DNA from: Clostridium_X cadaveris
GTDB taxonomy: Bacteria; Bacillota; Clostridia; Clostridiales; Clostridiaceae
Strand: one strand, 5' to 3'
NCBI RefSeq assembly: GCF_039521325.1
Contig: NZ_BAAACD010000033.1
DNA length: 64,000 nt
Shown here: piece by piece, positions 1 to 7,586 of the stretch
How positions within the stretch are numbered: position 1 is the stretch's first letter
How the letters are laid out: each line of letters begins with the position of its first letter
The notes under the pieces: model-generated
Database searches by the model: none
What the model was told of the DNA's origin: nothing
Seen by the model: the letters and a program-made list of their open reading frames with translations, nothing else
Position numbers and translations under genes: made by a program

Positions 1-12
1 GTACAAAAAAAG

Positions 13-59
13 AACCTATATAGATAGACTCTCTTTTATTAGTGTCTATCTTATAGGTT
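13..59 (-). terminator. Rho-independent terminator of the ceo-like gene
   Basis: Near-perfect inverted repeat (13-29 with 44-59, one bulged base). Read on the minus strand the stem is followed by a run of seven Ts, so it ends the leftward gene that stops at 84. On the plus strand the downstream tract is weaker. Confidence 0.85.
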
Positions 60-83
60 CCATTTTATTACACCATATCTTCT

Positions 84-1016
84 TTATTTACATAATTCTA
101 TAAAATCTTTAAGATTTTTTGAGTAAACATATTTACTAAATGCGGCACTTATTTCTTGACTAGCTTCTCTATAATATATAGAAGGAGAATTATTTATAGC
201 ATAAAAATTAACGCTCTCTTTATGATATATAGGGTGATTATAAGATGTATGATGGAAACCCTCAAAAGTACGTCCGGGACAAGCCGCTGCATCAATTATA
301 AGAGTATTTTGTTTTAATTTTGCATAATCGGATATCTTTAATAGCGGTTCGCTATGAGGAGGTAATTCTATACCATTTATTATAATATCAAAATCAGACA
401 TTTGATCTAAAAACTCATTTAAAGTTTTACGGTAAAACATTCTTATATCACATGAAAATTTAGAGATGGCATTGAAAGCGCCTTGAGATGTATTTCCAGA
501 ACCTAGAACAGCAACTTTGTGTTTAAAAGAAGGGATCATTCCGAAGCTCATTAAAGCATGCATCGTAGAAGAATAACCAGCTATATAGCTATTTTTATAA
601 ACAAAGTTTTTAGGTATCCACGGAATAGGAATCTCTCTATTTTCATAAAAGATTTCGGGGTGTATATTATCTAAATCTACTACCATAAGATTTTTGGGAA
701 CAGCTACTTCTTCCATAAATGTATTACCTGACCCATAGGGGTGAGTCCAACCTACTATAATTTGATTTTCCCTTATATAAGGATAATCGGATGGTTTTAT
801 TACTTTTAATGAAAAGATGCCGTCACATTCTTTAAAAATATCTTCTCGATTGAGAATAGTACAACCTTTATCTTCATATTCTTTATCACTTATACACAGG
901 TGATGACCAAATCCTTTTTCTATGAAGATTTCATTTTCAAAATTATTTATGTGCCATGGTAGCAGAGCTACACGTTTTTCGTTTGGATGATTTGGTATTA
1001 TAAAACCTAACTTCAT
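84..1016 (-). CDS. N5-(carboxyethyl)ornithine synthase-like dehydrogenase
   Basis: 310 residues. The N-terminus (MKLGFIIPNHPNEKRVALLP) has the alanine dehydrogenase/transhydrogenase start, and a glycine-rich nucleotide-binding stretch (VAVLGSGNTSQGA, about 168-180) marks a Rossmann domain. Size and sequence fit the N5-(L-1-carboxyethyl)-L-ornithine synthase family described in Lactococcus, which reductively condenses pyruvate with ornithine using NADPH. It is shorter than true alanine dehydrogenase (about 370). It stands alone on the minus strand, divergent from the GntR-type regulator at 1256, with its own terminator. Substrate is inferred from family; another opine-type or alanine-dehydrogenase-like activity is possible. 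Confidence 0.7.
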   Translation of the reverse strand: MKLGFIIPNHPNEKRVALLPWHINNFENEIFIEKGFGHHLCISDKEYEDKGCTILNREDIFKECDGIFSLKVIKPSDYPYIRENQIIVGWTHPYGSGNTFMEEVAVPKNLMVVDLDNIHPEIFYENREIPIPWIPKNFVYKNSYIAGYSSTMHALMSFGMIPSFKHKVAVLGSGNTSQGAFNAISKFSCDIRMFYRKTLNEFLDQMSDFDIIINGIELPPHSEPLLKISDYAKLKQNTLIIDAAACPGRTFEGFHHTSYNHPIYHKESVNFYAINNSPSIYYREASQEISAAFSKYVYSKNLKDFIELCK

Positions 1017-1210
1017 CTGATAATTACATCCCCTTTCTTATTATTTCTTTATTATTAATATTACTATTATATTATGCTTAATGCAAAAAAATATAGCTAT
1101 AAAGCCAATTATAATAACAACTTAATTATAATATATAAGTTTTTAGTTGTCAAAAAAAGTATCAATTTTACGTATAACTTTATAAATTATCAATAATATG
1201 GTATTCTAAT

Positions 1211-1240
1211 AATAAGAATAAATAAGAATAAATAAGAATA
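1211..1240 (+). repeat. Three perfect tandem copies of a 10-bp unit
   Basis: AATAAGAATA occurs three times head to tail at 1211-1220, 1221-1230 and 1231-1240, ending five bases before the ribosome site of the regulator at 1256. The period is about one helical turn. It could be an operator for the downstream regulator, a curved or spacer sequence in the leader, or simple slippage-prone sequence. Confidence 0.9.
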
Positions 1241-1255
1241 GATGTGGAGGGTTAA

Positions 1256-1885
1256 ATGTTGGGCGGAAAAATGATGTCTCCTATATATAAGCAAATAGCT
1301 TTAGACTTGGCAAATAGAATTTATCATGGAGACTTGAATGTAGGTGACAAAATTCATGGCAGATCTACTTTAGCAGGGGAATATAACGTATCTCCTGAAA
1401 CTATAAGAAGATCAGTTAAACTTTTGGAGGACATGGAGGTTGTGACAAGTTCCCAAGGCAGCGGAATAACAGTGTTGTCAAAAGAAAATGCTGCTACATT
1501 TATTAAAAGATTCAAAGATATAGAAAGCATAGGTGTACTCAAAGATAATATTGATGGACTTTTAGATAAAAGAAGAAACATAGATGAAGAATTACATAAT
1601 GCTATTGAAAAAGTTATAAGTTTTTCTGAGAGGCTTAAGAATGTAAATCCAATAAATACATTAGAAATACAACTGCCTCCAAAATGCCATTTAGTAGGAA
1701 AGAGTGTAGCTGAAGTGAAATTTTGGCAAAATACAGGGGCTACTATAATAGGAATAAGAAGAAAAGGTGAACTTATAATATCTCCAGGGCCTTATGCAAG
1801 CTTTGAAGAAGGAGATACAGTTCTTGTAGTAGGAGAAAATGTGTTAGAAGTTATAGAGAGATATTTTGAAATAAAAAAAAATTAA
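1256..1885 (+). CDS. GntR-family regulator with C-terminal RCK_C domain (BusR-like)
   Basis: 209 residues. Residues about 8-75 form a GntR winged helix (SPIYKQIALDLANRI and a VSPETIRRSVKLLED recognition region). Residues about 85-130 look coiled-coil. Residues about 135-205 resemble the TrkA-C/RCK_C fold (LPPKCHLVGKSVAEV, then GDTVLVVGENV). This architecture is that of BusR, the c-di-AMP-sensing repressor of the betaine transporter in Lactococcus and Streptococcus. No potassium or osmolyte transporter lies next to it here, so the target must be elsewhere or autoregulatory. The ATG at 1256 follows a GGAGGG site; internal ATGs at codons 6 and 7 are weaker starts. A potassium or c-di-AMP response is inferred from architecture. 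Confidence 0.8.
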   Translation: MLGGKMMSPIYKQIALDLANRIYHGDLNVGDKIHGRSTLAGEYNVSPETIRRSVKLLEDMEVVTSSQGSGITVLSKENAATFIKRFKDIESIGVLKDNIDGLLDKRRNIDEELHNAIEKVISFSERLKNVNPINTLEIQLPPKCHLVGKSVAEVKFWQNTGATIIGIRRKGELIISPGPYASFEEGDTVLVVGENVLEVIERYFEIKKN

Positions 1886-1908
1886 TAGAAAATTGCAATA
1901 TACAATAA

Positions 1909-1967
1909 AAACTCCTTGAAGGATTTTTATGTTACAACAACATGAAATCCTACAGGGAGTTTTTTAT
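1909..1967 (+). terminator. Rho-independent terminator after the GntR/RCK_C gene
   Basis: Inverted repeat ACTCCTTGAAGGATTT / AAATCCTACAGGGAGT (mismatched in the middle) followed by a run of six Ts. Confidence 0.85.
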
Positions 1968-2035
1968 ATGAAGAAAAGTGAAAACAGCACAGAAAACTAA
2001 AATCCCATAACTCTTAACTTTTCACTCTTCACTCT

Positions 2036-3475
2036 TTAATAAGCTCTTCCCCAGTATACTAATTTCTCAGCTTTTTTGCCACAGCATACACAAGTGTCAC
2101 TTACTGGTTCTTGATCATTGAATGGCATACATCTAGAAGATGCACCAGCAACTTCTTTTATCTTATTCTCACATTCAACATCTCCGCACCACATAGCTTT
2201 TACAAAACCGCATTGTTCATCTAACTTATTTTTAAATTCATCTAAGTTAGTAGCAACGAAAGTTTTAGCATTTTGAGATGATCTAGCTTTTTCAAGAAGG
2301 CTGTTTTGTATATCTTGAAGTACCTTTGGTACTACTGTTTCGATTTCATCTAGTGAAACAACAAGTTTTTCTCTATTGTCTCTTCTTACAAGAACACATT
2401 GATTCTTCTCGATATCTTTTGGACCTATTTCAAGTCTTAGAGGAATTCCCTTCATTTCATATTCAGAGAATTTCCATCCTGGGCTCTTATCGCTTACATC
2501 CTTTTTAACTCTAACTATAGATTTTAATCTATTTTCTAGTTCTTCTGCCTTTTCTATAACCCCTTCCTTATGCATTGCTATAGGAATTATCATAAGTTCA
2601 GTTGGAGCTATTTTTGGAGGTAATACAAGACCATTGTCATCACCGTGAACCATTATTATTGCTCCTATTAATCTTGTAGTAACACCCCATGATGTTTGGA
2701 AACAGTTTTTACGTGAACCATCTTTATCTGTGTAAGTTATATCGAAAGCTTTAGCAAATCCGTATCCAAAGTTGTGAGAAGTTCCGCATTGAAGAGCTTT
2801 ACCATCATGCATTAAACTTTCTATAGTATAAGTTGCAACAGCTCCTGCAAACTTTTCTTTGTCAGTCTTTCTGCCTTTAACTACTGGAATTGCAAGATAC
2901 TCTTCACAGAATTTAGCGTAAGTATTTAACATTCTTAAAGTTTCTGCTTCAGCTTCTTCAGCGGTAGCATGCATTGTATGACCTTCTTGCCATAAGAATT
3001 CTAAGCTTCTTAAGAATGGTCTTGTAGTCTTTTCCCAACGAACTACAGAACACCATTGGTTATATAGCTTAGGAAGATCTTTATAAGATTGAATTATATT
3101 CTTGTAGTGGTCGCAGAAAAGAACTTCTGATGTAGGTCTTACGCATAATCTTTCAGTTAATTCTTCAGTTCCACCATGAGTTACCCATGCAACTTCTGGA
3201 GCAAAACCTTCTACGTGGTCTTTTTCTCTTTGTAGTAGACTTTCTGGAATTAGCATTGGCATATATACATTTTCGTGTCCTGTTTCCTTAAACATTCCAT
3301 CAAGAACCTTTTGAATATTTTCCCATATAGCATATCCGTAGGGTCTTATAATCATACATCCTCTTACAGATGCATAGTCTACTAATTCAGCTTTTTTAAC
3401 AACATCTGTGTACCATTTTGCAAAATCATCATTCATTGAAGTTATAGCTTCAACTAATTTTTTATCTTTTCCCAT
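2036..3475 (-). CDS. proS: Prolyl-tRNA synthetase, type 3 (archaeal/eukaryote-like)
   Basis: 479 residues; charges tRNA-Pro with proline. Class II features are visible: the motif 2 region (RPTSEVLF, then VVRWEKTTRPFLRSLEFLWQ) and a C-terminal extension with cysteines (FVKAMWCGDVEC, SDTCVCCGKKAEKLVYWGRAY-type end), typical of type 3 ProRS, which lacks the bacterial editing insertion. The start is the ATG at 3475 (MGKDKKLVEA), which has an AGGAGG site about ten bases upstream. An upstream in-frame extension falls inside the T-box leader and is not coding. The gene is transcribed away from prdR and controlled by the T-box at 3506-3754. Confidence 0.95.
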   Translation of the reverse strand: MGKDKKLVEAITSMNDDFAKWYTDVVKKAELVDYASVRGCMIIRPYGYAIWENIQKVLDGMFKETGHENVYMPMLIPESLLQREKDHVEGFAPEVAWVTHGGTEELTERLCVRPTSEVLFCDHYKNIIQSYKDLPKLYNQWCSVVRWEKTTRPFLRSLEFLWQEGHTMHATAEEAEAETLRMLNTYAKFCEEYLAIPVVKGRKTDKEKFAGAVATYTIESLMHDGKALQCGTSHNFGYGFAKAFDITYTDKDGSRKNCFQTSWGVTTRLIGAIIMVHGDDNGLVLPPKIAPTELMIIPIAMHKEGVIEKAEELENRLKSIVRVKKDVSDKSPGWKFSEYEMKGIPLRLEIGPKDIEKNQCVLVRRDNREKLVVSLDEIETVVPKVLQDIQNSLLEKARSSQNAKTFVATNLDEFKNKLDEQCGFVKAMWCGDVECENKIKEVAGASSRCMPFNDQEPVSDTCVCCGKKAEKLVYWGRAY

Positions 3476-3504
3476 GATGAATATCCTCCTAAAATTTATT
3501 GTGT

Positions 3505-3546
3505 AAAAAAATAAAAAGCCTCGAGTCCCCATAAAAGGGACCGAGA
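3505..3546 (-). terminator. T-box regulatory terminator
   Basis: Minus-strand hairpin with arms around 3522-3530 and 3537-3545, followed by a long T tract (3505-3518). It competes with the antiterminator containing the T-box sequence at 3551-3567. Confidence 0.88.
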
Positions 3547-3754
3547 CTGTATCGGCGGTGCCACCCTAATTAATGCAGAAATTCTACATTCTCTTAGAGA
3601 CTATAACGTAGTCAACGCTATGGGTTTGTAATCCATAGAACTCTGAGGTAGGTTCAAAAAGTTCAATTTAGAGATATTTCACCATACTATCTCCTCTCTG
3701 AAAAAAGAATACTTATTTACTAGTCCTCTTCATAGTTCGTAAAAAAATATTAAT
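3506..3754 (-). promoter_or_regulatory. T-box leader with proline (CCU) specifier, upstream of proS
   Basis: Read on the minus strand, the conserved T-box sequence AGGGTGGCACCGCC lies at 3567-3554. It is followed by a terminator (stem CTCGGTCCC / GGGGACTCGAG, then TTTTTATTTTTTT) at 3546-3505. Upstream, in stem I, the sequence GAA-CCT-ACC places a CCU proline codon at 3652-3650 in specifier position, followed by A. The leader would read through when uncharged tRNA-Pro pairs with it. The T-box call is firm; the specifier placement was done by eye. Confidence 0.93.
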
Positions 3755-3760
3755 ATACTT

Positions 3761-3789
3761 ATACTAAAATATAAATTATTAATTGTCAA
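3761..3789 (-). promoter_or_regulatory. Vegetative (sigma-A type) promoter of the proS T-box transcript
   Basis: Minus strand TTGACA (3789-3784), 17-base spacer, TAGTAT (3766-3761). The expected start near 3754 places the whole T-box in the leader. Confidence 0.8.
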
Positions 3790-3909
3790 TAGAGAAAAAA
3801 GTTAAGAGCACTCTATTTTTATTAAATGCTATATAGTATAATAGAATTGTTTTGAGTTCAATAGAATAAATAAGATGAAGGTATTTTTATTAAGGGGGAG
3901 AAGAAATTT

Positions 3910-4425
3910 ATGATTTGGATACTTTACATCGGAATTTTTTTAGCTAAGACACTGGAGGTGACTTTAGCTACAATAAGAACTGTTTTAATAACAAGAGGAG
4001 AAAAATTACTAGGGGCGCTAATTGGATTTGTAGAAGTAATTATATGGGTTTATCTTGTAGGAAATCTTATAACTACCGTCAGTGAAGATCCTATAAAGGT
4101 TCTTTTCTATTCAGCAGGTTTTGCATTTGGTAACTATGTCGGAACATTTTTAGAAGAAAAGTTGGCATTAGGGCTTATAACTGTAAATGTTATAACATCT
4201 AAAGAAGATGGAGACAAATTAGCACATCTTTTGAGAGAGGAAAAATTAGGAGTCACTACTATTGATGGAGAAGGCAGAGTTGAAAGTAAAAAGATACTTA
4301 TGGTACATTTAAAGAGAAAGAAAAAGAATGAAGTTGTAGAAATGATAGAAAATTCAGGGTATAACTGTGTGATTTCTGTAAATGATACAAAAGTGGTTTA
4401 TGGAGGTTATGGAATAAAAAAATAA
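3910..4425 (+). CDS. DUF2179/UPF0316 membrane protein (YebE-like)
   Basis: 171 residues. About three hydrophobic helices occupy the first 95 residues (ILYIGIFLAKTLEV, LIGFVEVIIWVYLVGNLITT, VLFYSAGFAFGNYVGTFLEE). A soluble C-terminal DUF2179 domain (about 100-168) follows. The family is widespread in Firmicutes and has no assigned function. The ATG follows a GGGGGAG site. prdR starts only 24 bases downstream, so the two are probably cotranscribed. A possible -10 box (TATAAT at 3837-3842) lies between this gene and the divergent proS promoter. Confidence 0.85.
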   Translation: MIWILYIGIFLAKTLEVTLATIRTVLITRGEKLLGALIGFVEVIIWVYLVGNLITTVSEDPIKVLFYSAGFAFGNYVGTFLEEKLALGLITVNVITSKEDGDKLAHLLREEKLGVTTIDGEGRVESKKILMVHLKRKKKNEVVEMIENSGYNCVISVNDTKVVYGGYGIKK

Positions 4426-4449
4426 TATCATAAGGAGAAAAACGAGGAG

Positions 4450-6015
4450 TTGGATAAGAAACAATCTTGTTTTGAAACAAATAGTTTGATGAACAAAGGC
4501 TTTATAAAAGTTGCTGAAGATACAAAGATAGAAGATGCATTTAAAGTTATGGAGAATAACAAATGTGAAGAAATTTTAATTGTAGATAAAGAGAGTAACT
4601 TAAAGGCCGTATTGACTAATAAAGATGTAAATGATTTTTACTTTAAAGTAGAAGAAATATTTAGATTTCAAAATCACATACTAAACAGTATTCATGAAGC
4701 TGTTTGTATATGTGATAATGATGGCATAATAATATATTGGAATAAAAGCTCAGAAAAATTATATGGTATAAAGTCAGAAGAAGTTATAGGAAAACATATT
4801 TCAACTCATTTTTGTAATCCTATAATTTTAAAAGCTTTAAATGAAGAAAAATCCATTGAAAATGTAAAGCATGAGCCTATAAAGGGAAAGTCTGTTATAT
4901 TGAGTGCTATACCGGTATTTAATAAAGAAAACAAGCTTATAGCAGTAGTTTCTACAGATAGAGATGTGACAGAGGTTGCTAAACTTTCAAAAGAACTTGC
5001 ATCTGTTAAAAAGGAAATCGAATTTTTAAGCTATGCTTATAATAGAGAAATAGCAAATAATTATAATTTTTCTTATGTAATGGGAAAGAGCAAAAAAATA
5101 ATAGATGCGATAGCGCTATGTCAGAAAGTAGCATCTACATCAACATCTGTTCTTATAACAGGAGAAAGTGGAACAGGTAAAGAGGTTTTTGCAAAGTCTA
5201 TTCATGAAGCTAGCGGAAGACAAGGTAAATTTGTTGCATTAAATTGTAGTGCTATACCAGAACATTTGCTTGAAAGTGAGTTATTTGGATATGTAGACGG
5301 AGCATTCACAGGAGCTTCGAAAAAAGGTAAGATTGGAATGTTTGAGTTTGCAGACGGAGGTACATTATTTCTTGATGAAATAGGAGATATGGCCATAGGA
5401 ATGCAGAGCAAGCTTCTTAGAGTGCTTCAAGATGGAGTTATTTATAGGCTTGGTAGTGAAAAGCCTATACGGACGAATACTCGAATAATAGCTGCTACTA
5501 ATAAGAATCTTAGAAATGCTATAAAAAACAATGAATTTAGAGATGATCTTTTTTACAGACTTGCTGTAGTACAAGTTGAACTTCCACCTTTAAGAGAAAG
5601 GAAAGAAGATATAAAGGATCTTACAAACTTTTTTATAGCTCAGGTTTCCCATCAAGAAGAAATAACTATAAAAGCAGTTAATGATGAAGTTTATGATATA
5701 TTAGGTGCTTATAGATGGGATGGAAATATAAGAGAACTTAAAAACGTAGTTCAAAGAATGGTTGTTCTTTCAACAGAAGGAATAATATCAGCAGATAATA
5801 TTCCGGAGTATATCACAAAAGATGAAAAGGCATACATTGATAAAAAAGAAACATCTTCATATGACTTAGAGGACAATGTAAAAGAATTAGAAATAAGGCT
5901 TATAAAAAAAGCTATGGAGCTTGCGAAAGGCAATAAAGCTAAAGCTGCTAATATATTAAATATAAAGAGAACTACTTTATATTACAAATTGAATCAATAT
6001 GATATTAAAGATTAG
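4450..6015 (+). CDS. prdR: Sigma-54-dependent activator PrdR
   Basis: 521 residues. Order of parts: a single CBS-like segment (about 14-62), a PAS domain (about 72-175), a short coiled linker, then the AAA+ sigma-54 interaction domain with Walker A GESGTGKE (238-245), the GAFTGA loop (284-289) and Walker B GGTLFLDEIG (303-312). A Fis-type helix-turn-helix closes the protein (about 475-520). Position immediately before the prd genes identifies it as PrdR, the proline-responsive activator known in Clostridioides difficile. The start is TTG at 4450, with AAGGAG 13 bases upstream; the ATG at codon 14 has no good ribosome site. PAS or CBS sensing of proline is inference. Confidence 0.9.
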   Translation: MDKKQSCFETNSLMNKGFIKVAEDTKIEDAFKVMENNKCEEILIVDKESNLKAVLTNKDVNDFYFKVEEIFRFQNHILNSIHEAVCICDNDGIIIYWNKSSEKLYGIKSEEVIGKHISTHFCNPIILKALNEEKSIENVKHEPIKGKSVILSAIPVFNKENKLIAVVSTDRDVTEVAKLSKELASVKKEIEFLSYAYNREIANNYNFSYVMGKSKKIIDAIALCQKVASTSTSVLITGESGTGKEVFAKSIHEASGRQGKFVALNCSAIPEHLLESELFGYVDGAFTGASKKGKIGMFEFADGGTLFLDEIGDMAIGMQSKLLRVLQDGVIYRLGSEKPIRTNTRIIAATNKNLRNAIKNNEFRDDLFYRLAVVQVELPPLRERKEDIKDLTNFFIAQVSHQEEITIKAVNDEVYDILGAYRWDGNIRELKNVVQRMVVLSTEGIISADNIPEYITKDEKAYIDKKETSSYDLEDNVKELEIRLIKKAMELAKGNKAKAANILNIKRTTLYYKLNQYDIKD

Positions 6016-6018
6016 TAT

Positions 6019-6054
6019 TTAACGCTAGTGTCAAAAAAATGACACTAGCGTTAA
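6019..6054 (+). promoter_or_regulatory. Palindrome 1: putative PrdR activator site (or prdR terminator)
   Basis: Perfect 15-bp arms TTAACGCTAGTGTCA (6019-6033) and TGACACTAGCGTTAA (6040-6054) around AAAAAA. The core GTGTCA-A6-TGACAC is repeated exactly at 6117-6134. It lies four bases after the prdR stop. The T tract after it is weak, so binding-site use seems at least as likely as termination. Confidence 0.7.
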
Positions 6055-6116
6055 ATTTTTGACAGACTCTCTGAGGACAGTAATATCTTTAAAGAAAGAT
6101 AAAAAATTAACAAACT

Positions 6117-6134
6117 GTGTCAAAAAAATGACAC
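6117..6134 (+). promoter_or_regulatory. Palindrome 2: putative PrdR activator site
   Basis: GTGTCA-AAAAAA-TGACAC, identical to the 18-bp core of palindrome 1. The centres are 89 bp apart, and this one is about 95 bp upstream of the -24 element. This is the arrangement expected for upstream activator sites of a sigma-54 promoter. Confidence 0.72.
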
Positions 6135-6218
6135 TCGTATTATTTTTATAATTTTATAGCATACTAGTAACATCAATAATACATAAGGCTTTGATAGATT
6201 TTTTAAATGAACAAAAAG

Positions 6219-6234
6219 TTGGCACTATAATTGC
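6219..6234 (+). promoter_or_regulatory. Sigma-54 (-24/-12) promoter of the prd operon
   Basis: TTGGCAC (6219-6225), five bases, TTGC (6231-6234): a complete match to the -24/-12 consensus with GG and GC correctly spaced. Transcription would begin near 6245, before the GGAGGTG ribosome site of prdC at 6261. Confidence 0.92.
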
Positions 6235-6272
6235 TATATAAAAATATGTACAAACAATTTGGAGGTGAAACC

Positions 6273-7574
6273 TTGGATAAAATATTTAAATTTCCTCTAA
6301 AAATGCACGTTGGAGCCCCTTGTGAGCCTATCGTTAATAAGGGAGATAGAGTTGAGAGAGGACAGTGCATAGCAGAACCAAATAAAGGATTAGGAGCGAG
6401 AATTCACTCTAGTGTTACAGGATCGGTATCAGAAGTTAACGAAAATGAAATAGTCATATTAGCAGAGGAACATCAAAGTACAGATTATTTAAAAATTAAA
6501 GAATGTAATTCTATAATAGATTATGTTTTTGAAGCAGGTATAGTGGGAGCAGGTGGAGCTGGTTTTCCAACTCATGTGAAGTTGAAAGCAGAAATCCCAG
6601 ACGGCTACATAATAGCTAATTGTGTAGAGTGTGAACCTCTTTTGAAACACAACATAAGACTTCTTGAAGAAGATCCGGAAATAGTTTTAAAGGGTATAAG
6701 ATATGCTATGGAAGCTACTAAAGCCCCAAAAGCTTATATTGGAATAAAAGAAAAAAATAAAGAAGCTATAGAATCAGTAAAGAAAGCTTTAAATGGAGAT
6801 ACTTCTATAGAAGTTAAATCTCTTCAAGATTTATATCCAATGGGAGAAGAAAGAGCACTTATACATGCAATTTTTGGAAATTGGCTGAATCCAGATCAGC
6901 TTCCATTAGAAGCTAAGTGTGTAGTTTTAAATACAGAAACTCTTGCAAATATAAAGAGAGCTGTTGAAGATAGAAAGCCTGTTATAGATAAAGATATAAC
7001 AGTAGCTGGAAAGCTTAAAAATGGTACAGAATCAAATGTATTCTTCCAAGTTCCAGTAGGGACACCTATAAATGAACTTATTGAAAAATGTGGAGGAATA
7101 GATGGAAACTATGGAGAGCTTGTAGTTGGCGGACCTTATACGGGAAAAGCTGAAGTAGTAGACAATGCCATAGTTACTAAAACATCAGGAGGAGCAATAG
7201 TTACAATAGAACTTCCTGAATTCAATGGAAATCTTGGCCTTTTAATTTGTGCTTGTGGTGCAAATGAAGATAGACTTAGAGACCTGGCTGGAAAAATGAA
7301 GGCAAATGTTATGGGAGCTGTGGAGTGTAAGAACGTAGTGCATGTTAAAAATGCATTAAAGTGTAAAACTCCTGGCGACTGACCAGGTCAGACAGCTGTA
7401 GTTTTGCAGCTAAAGAAGATGGGTGCAGAGAGAATACTTATTGGTAATTGTAGTGATTGTACCAATACTGTAATGAATTGTGCACCAAAAATGGGTATAG
7501 GAGTTTACCATACTACAGACCATATATTTAGAACAGTAGATCACAAATTAACACGTAGATTAGATGTAGAATAG
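6273..7574 (+). CDS. prdC: Selenoprotein PrdC, RnfC-like electron-transfer protein of proline reductase
   Basis: 433 residues, read through an in-frame UGA at 7380-7382 as selenocysteine (residue 370); the frame stays open to TAG at 7574. The N-terminal part is a barrel-sandwich domain like RnfC. VGAGGAGFPTHVKL (about 92-105) is the RnfC/NuoF glycine-rich motif. Downstream of the UGA lies a cysteine-rich tail (NCSDCTN, MNCAPK). PrdC is thought to pass electrons to D-proline reductase. The start is TTG at 6273 behind GGAGGTG; an earlier in-frame codon at 6231 lies within the -12 promoter element and cannot be used. Stopping at 7382 would lose 64 residues. Confidence 0.9.
7380..7420 (+). promoter_or_regulatory. 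UGA selenocysteine codon with downstream SECIS-like hairpin (prdC)
   Basis: UGA at 7380-7382, followed 11 bases later by AGCTGT (7394-7399) pairing with GCAGCT (7406-7411) around AGTTTT. A small hairpin shortly after the UGA with GU in the loop is what bacterial SelB recognises. Fold judged by eye. Confidence 0.65.
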
Positions 7575-7586
7575 GAGGAATAGTTT

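Noticed and set aside
1211..1240. CRISPR-like repeat
   Set aside because: Units of 10 bp in direct contact with no spacers; not a CRISPR array. No array was seen elsewhere in the window.
3476..3532. N-terminal extension of ProRS
   Set aside because: It lies within the T-box terminator region, and the AGGAGG site points to the ATG at 3475.
6231..7382. prdC read as a shorter protein starting at 6231 and ending at the UGA
   Set aside because: The start codon lies in the -12 promoter element, before the expected transcript start, and the UGA is followed by 64 further coding codons with PrdC-like cysteines.
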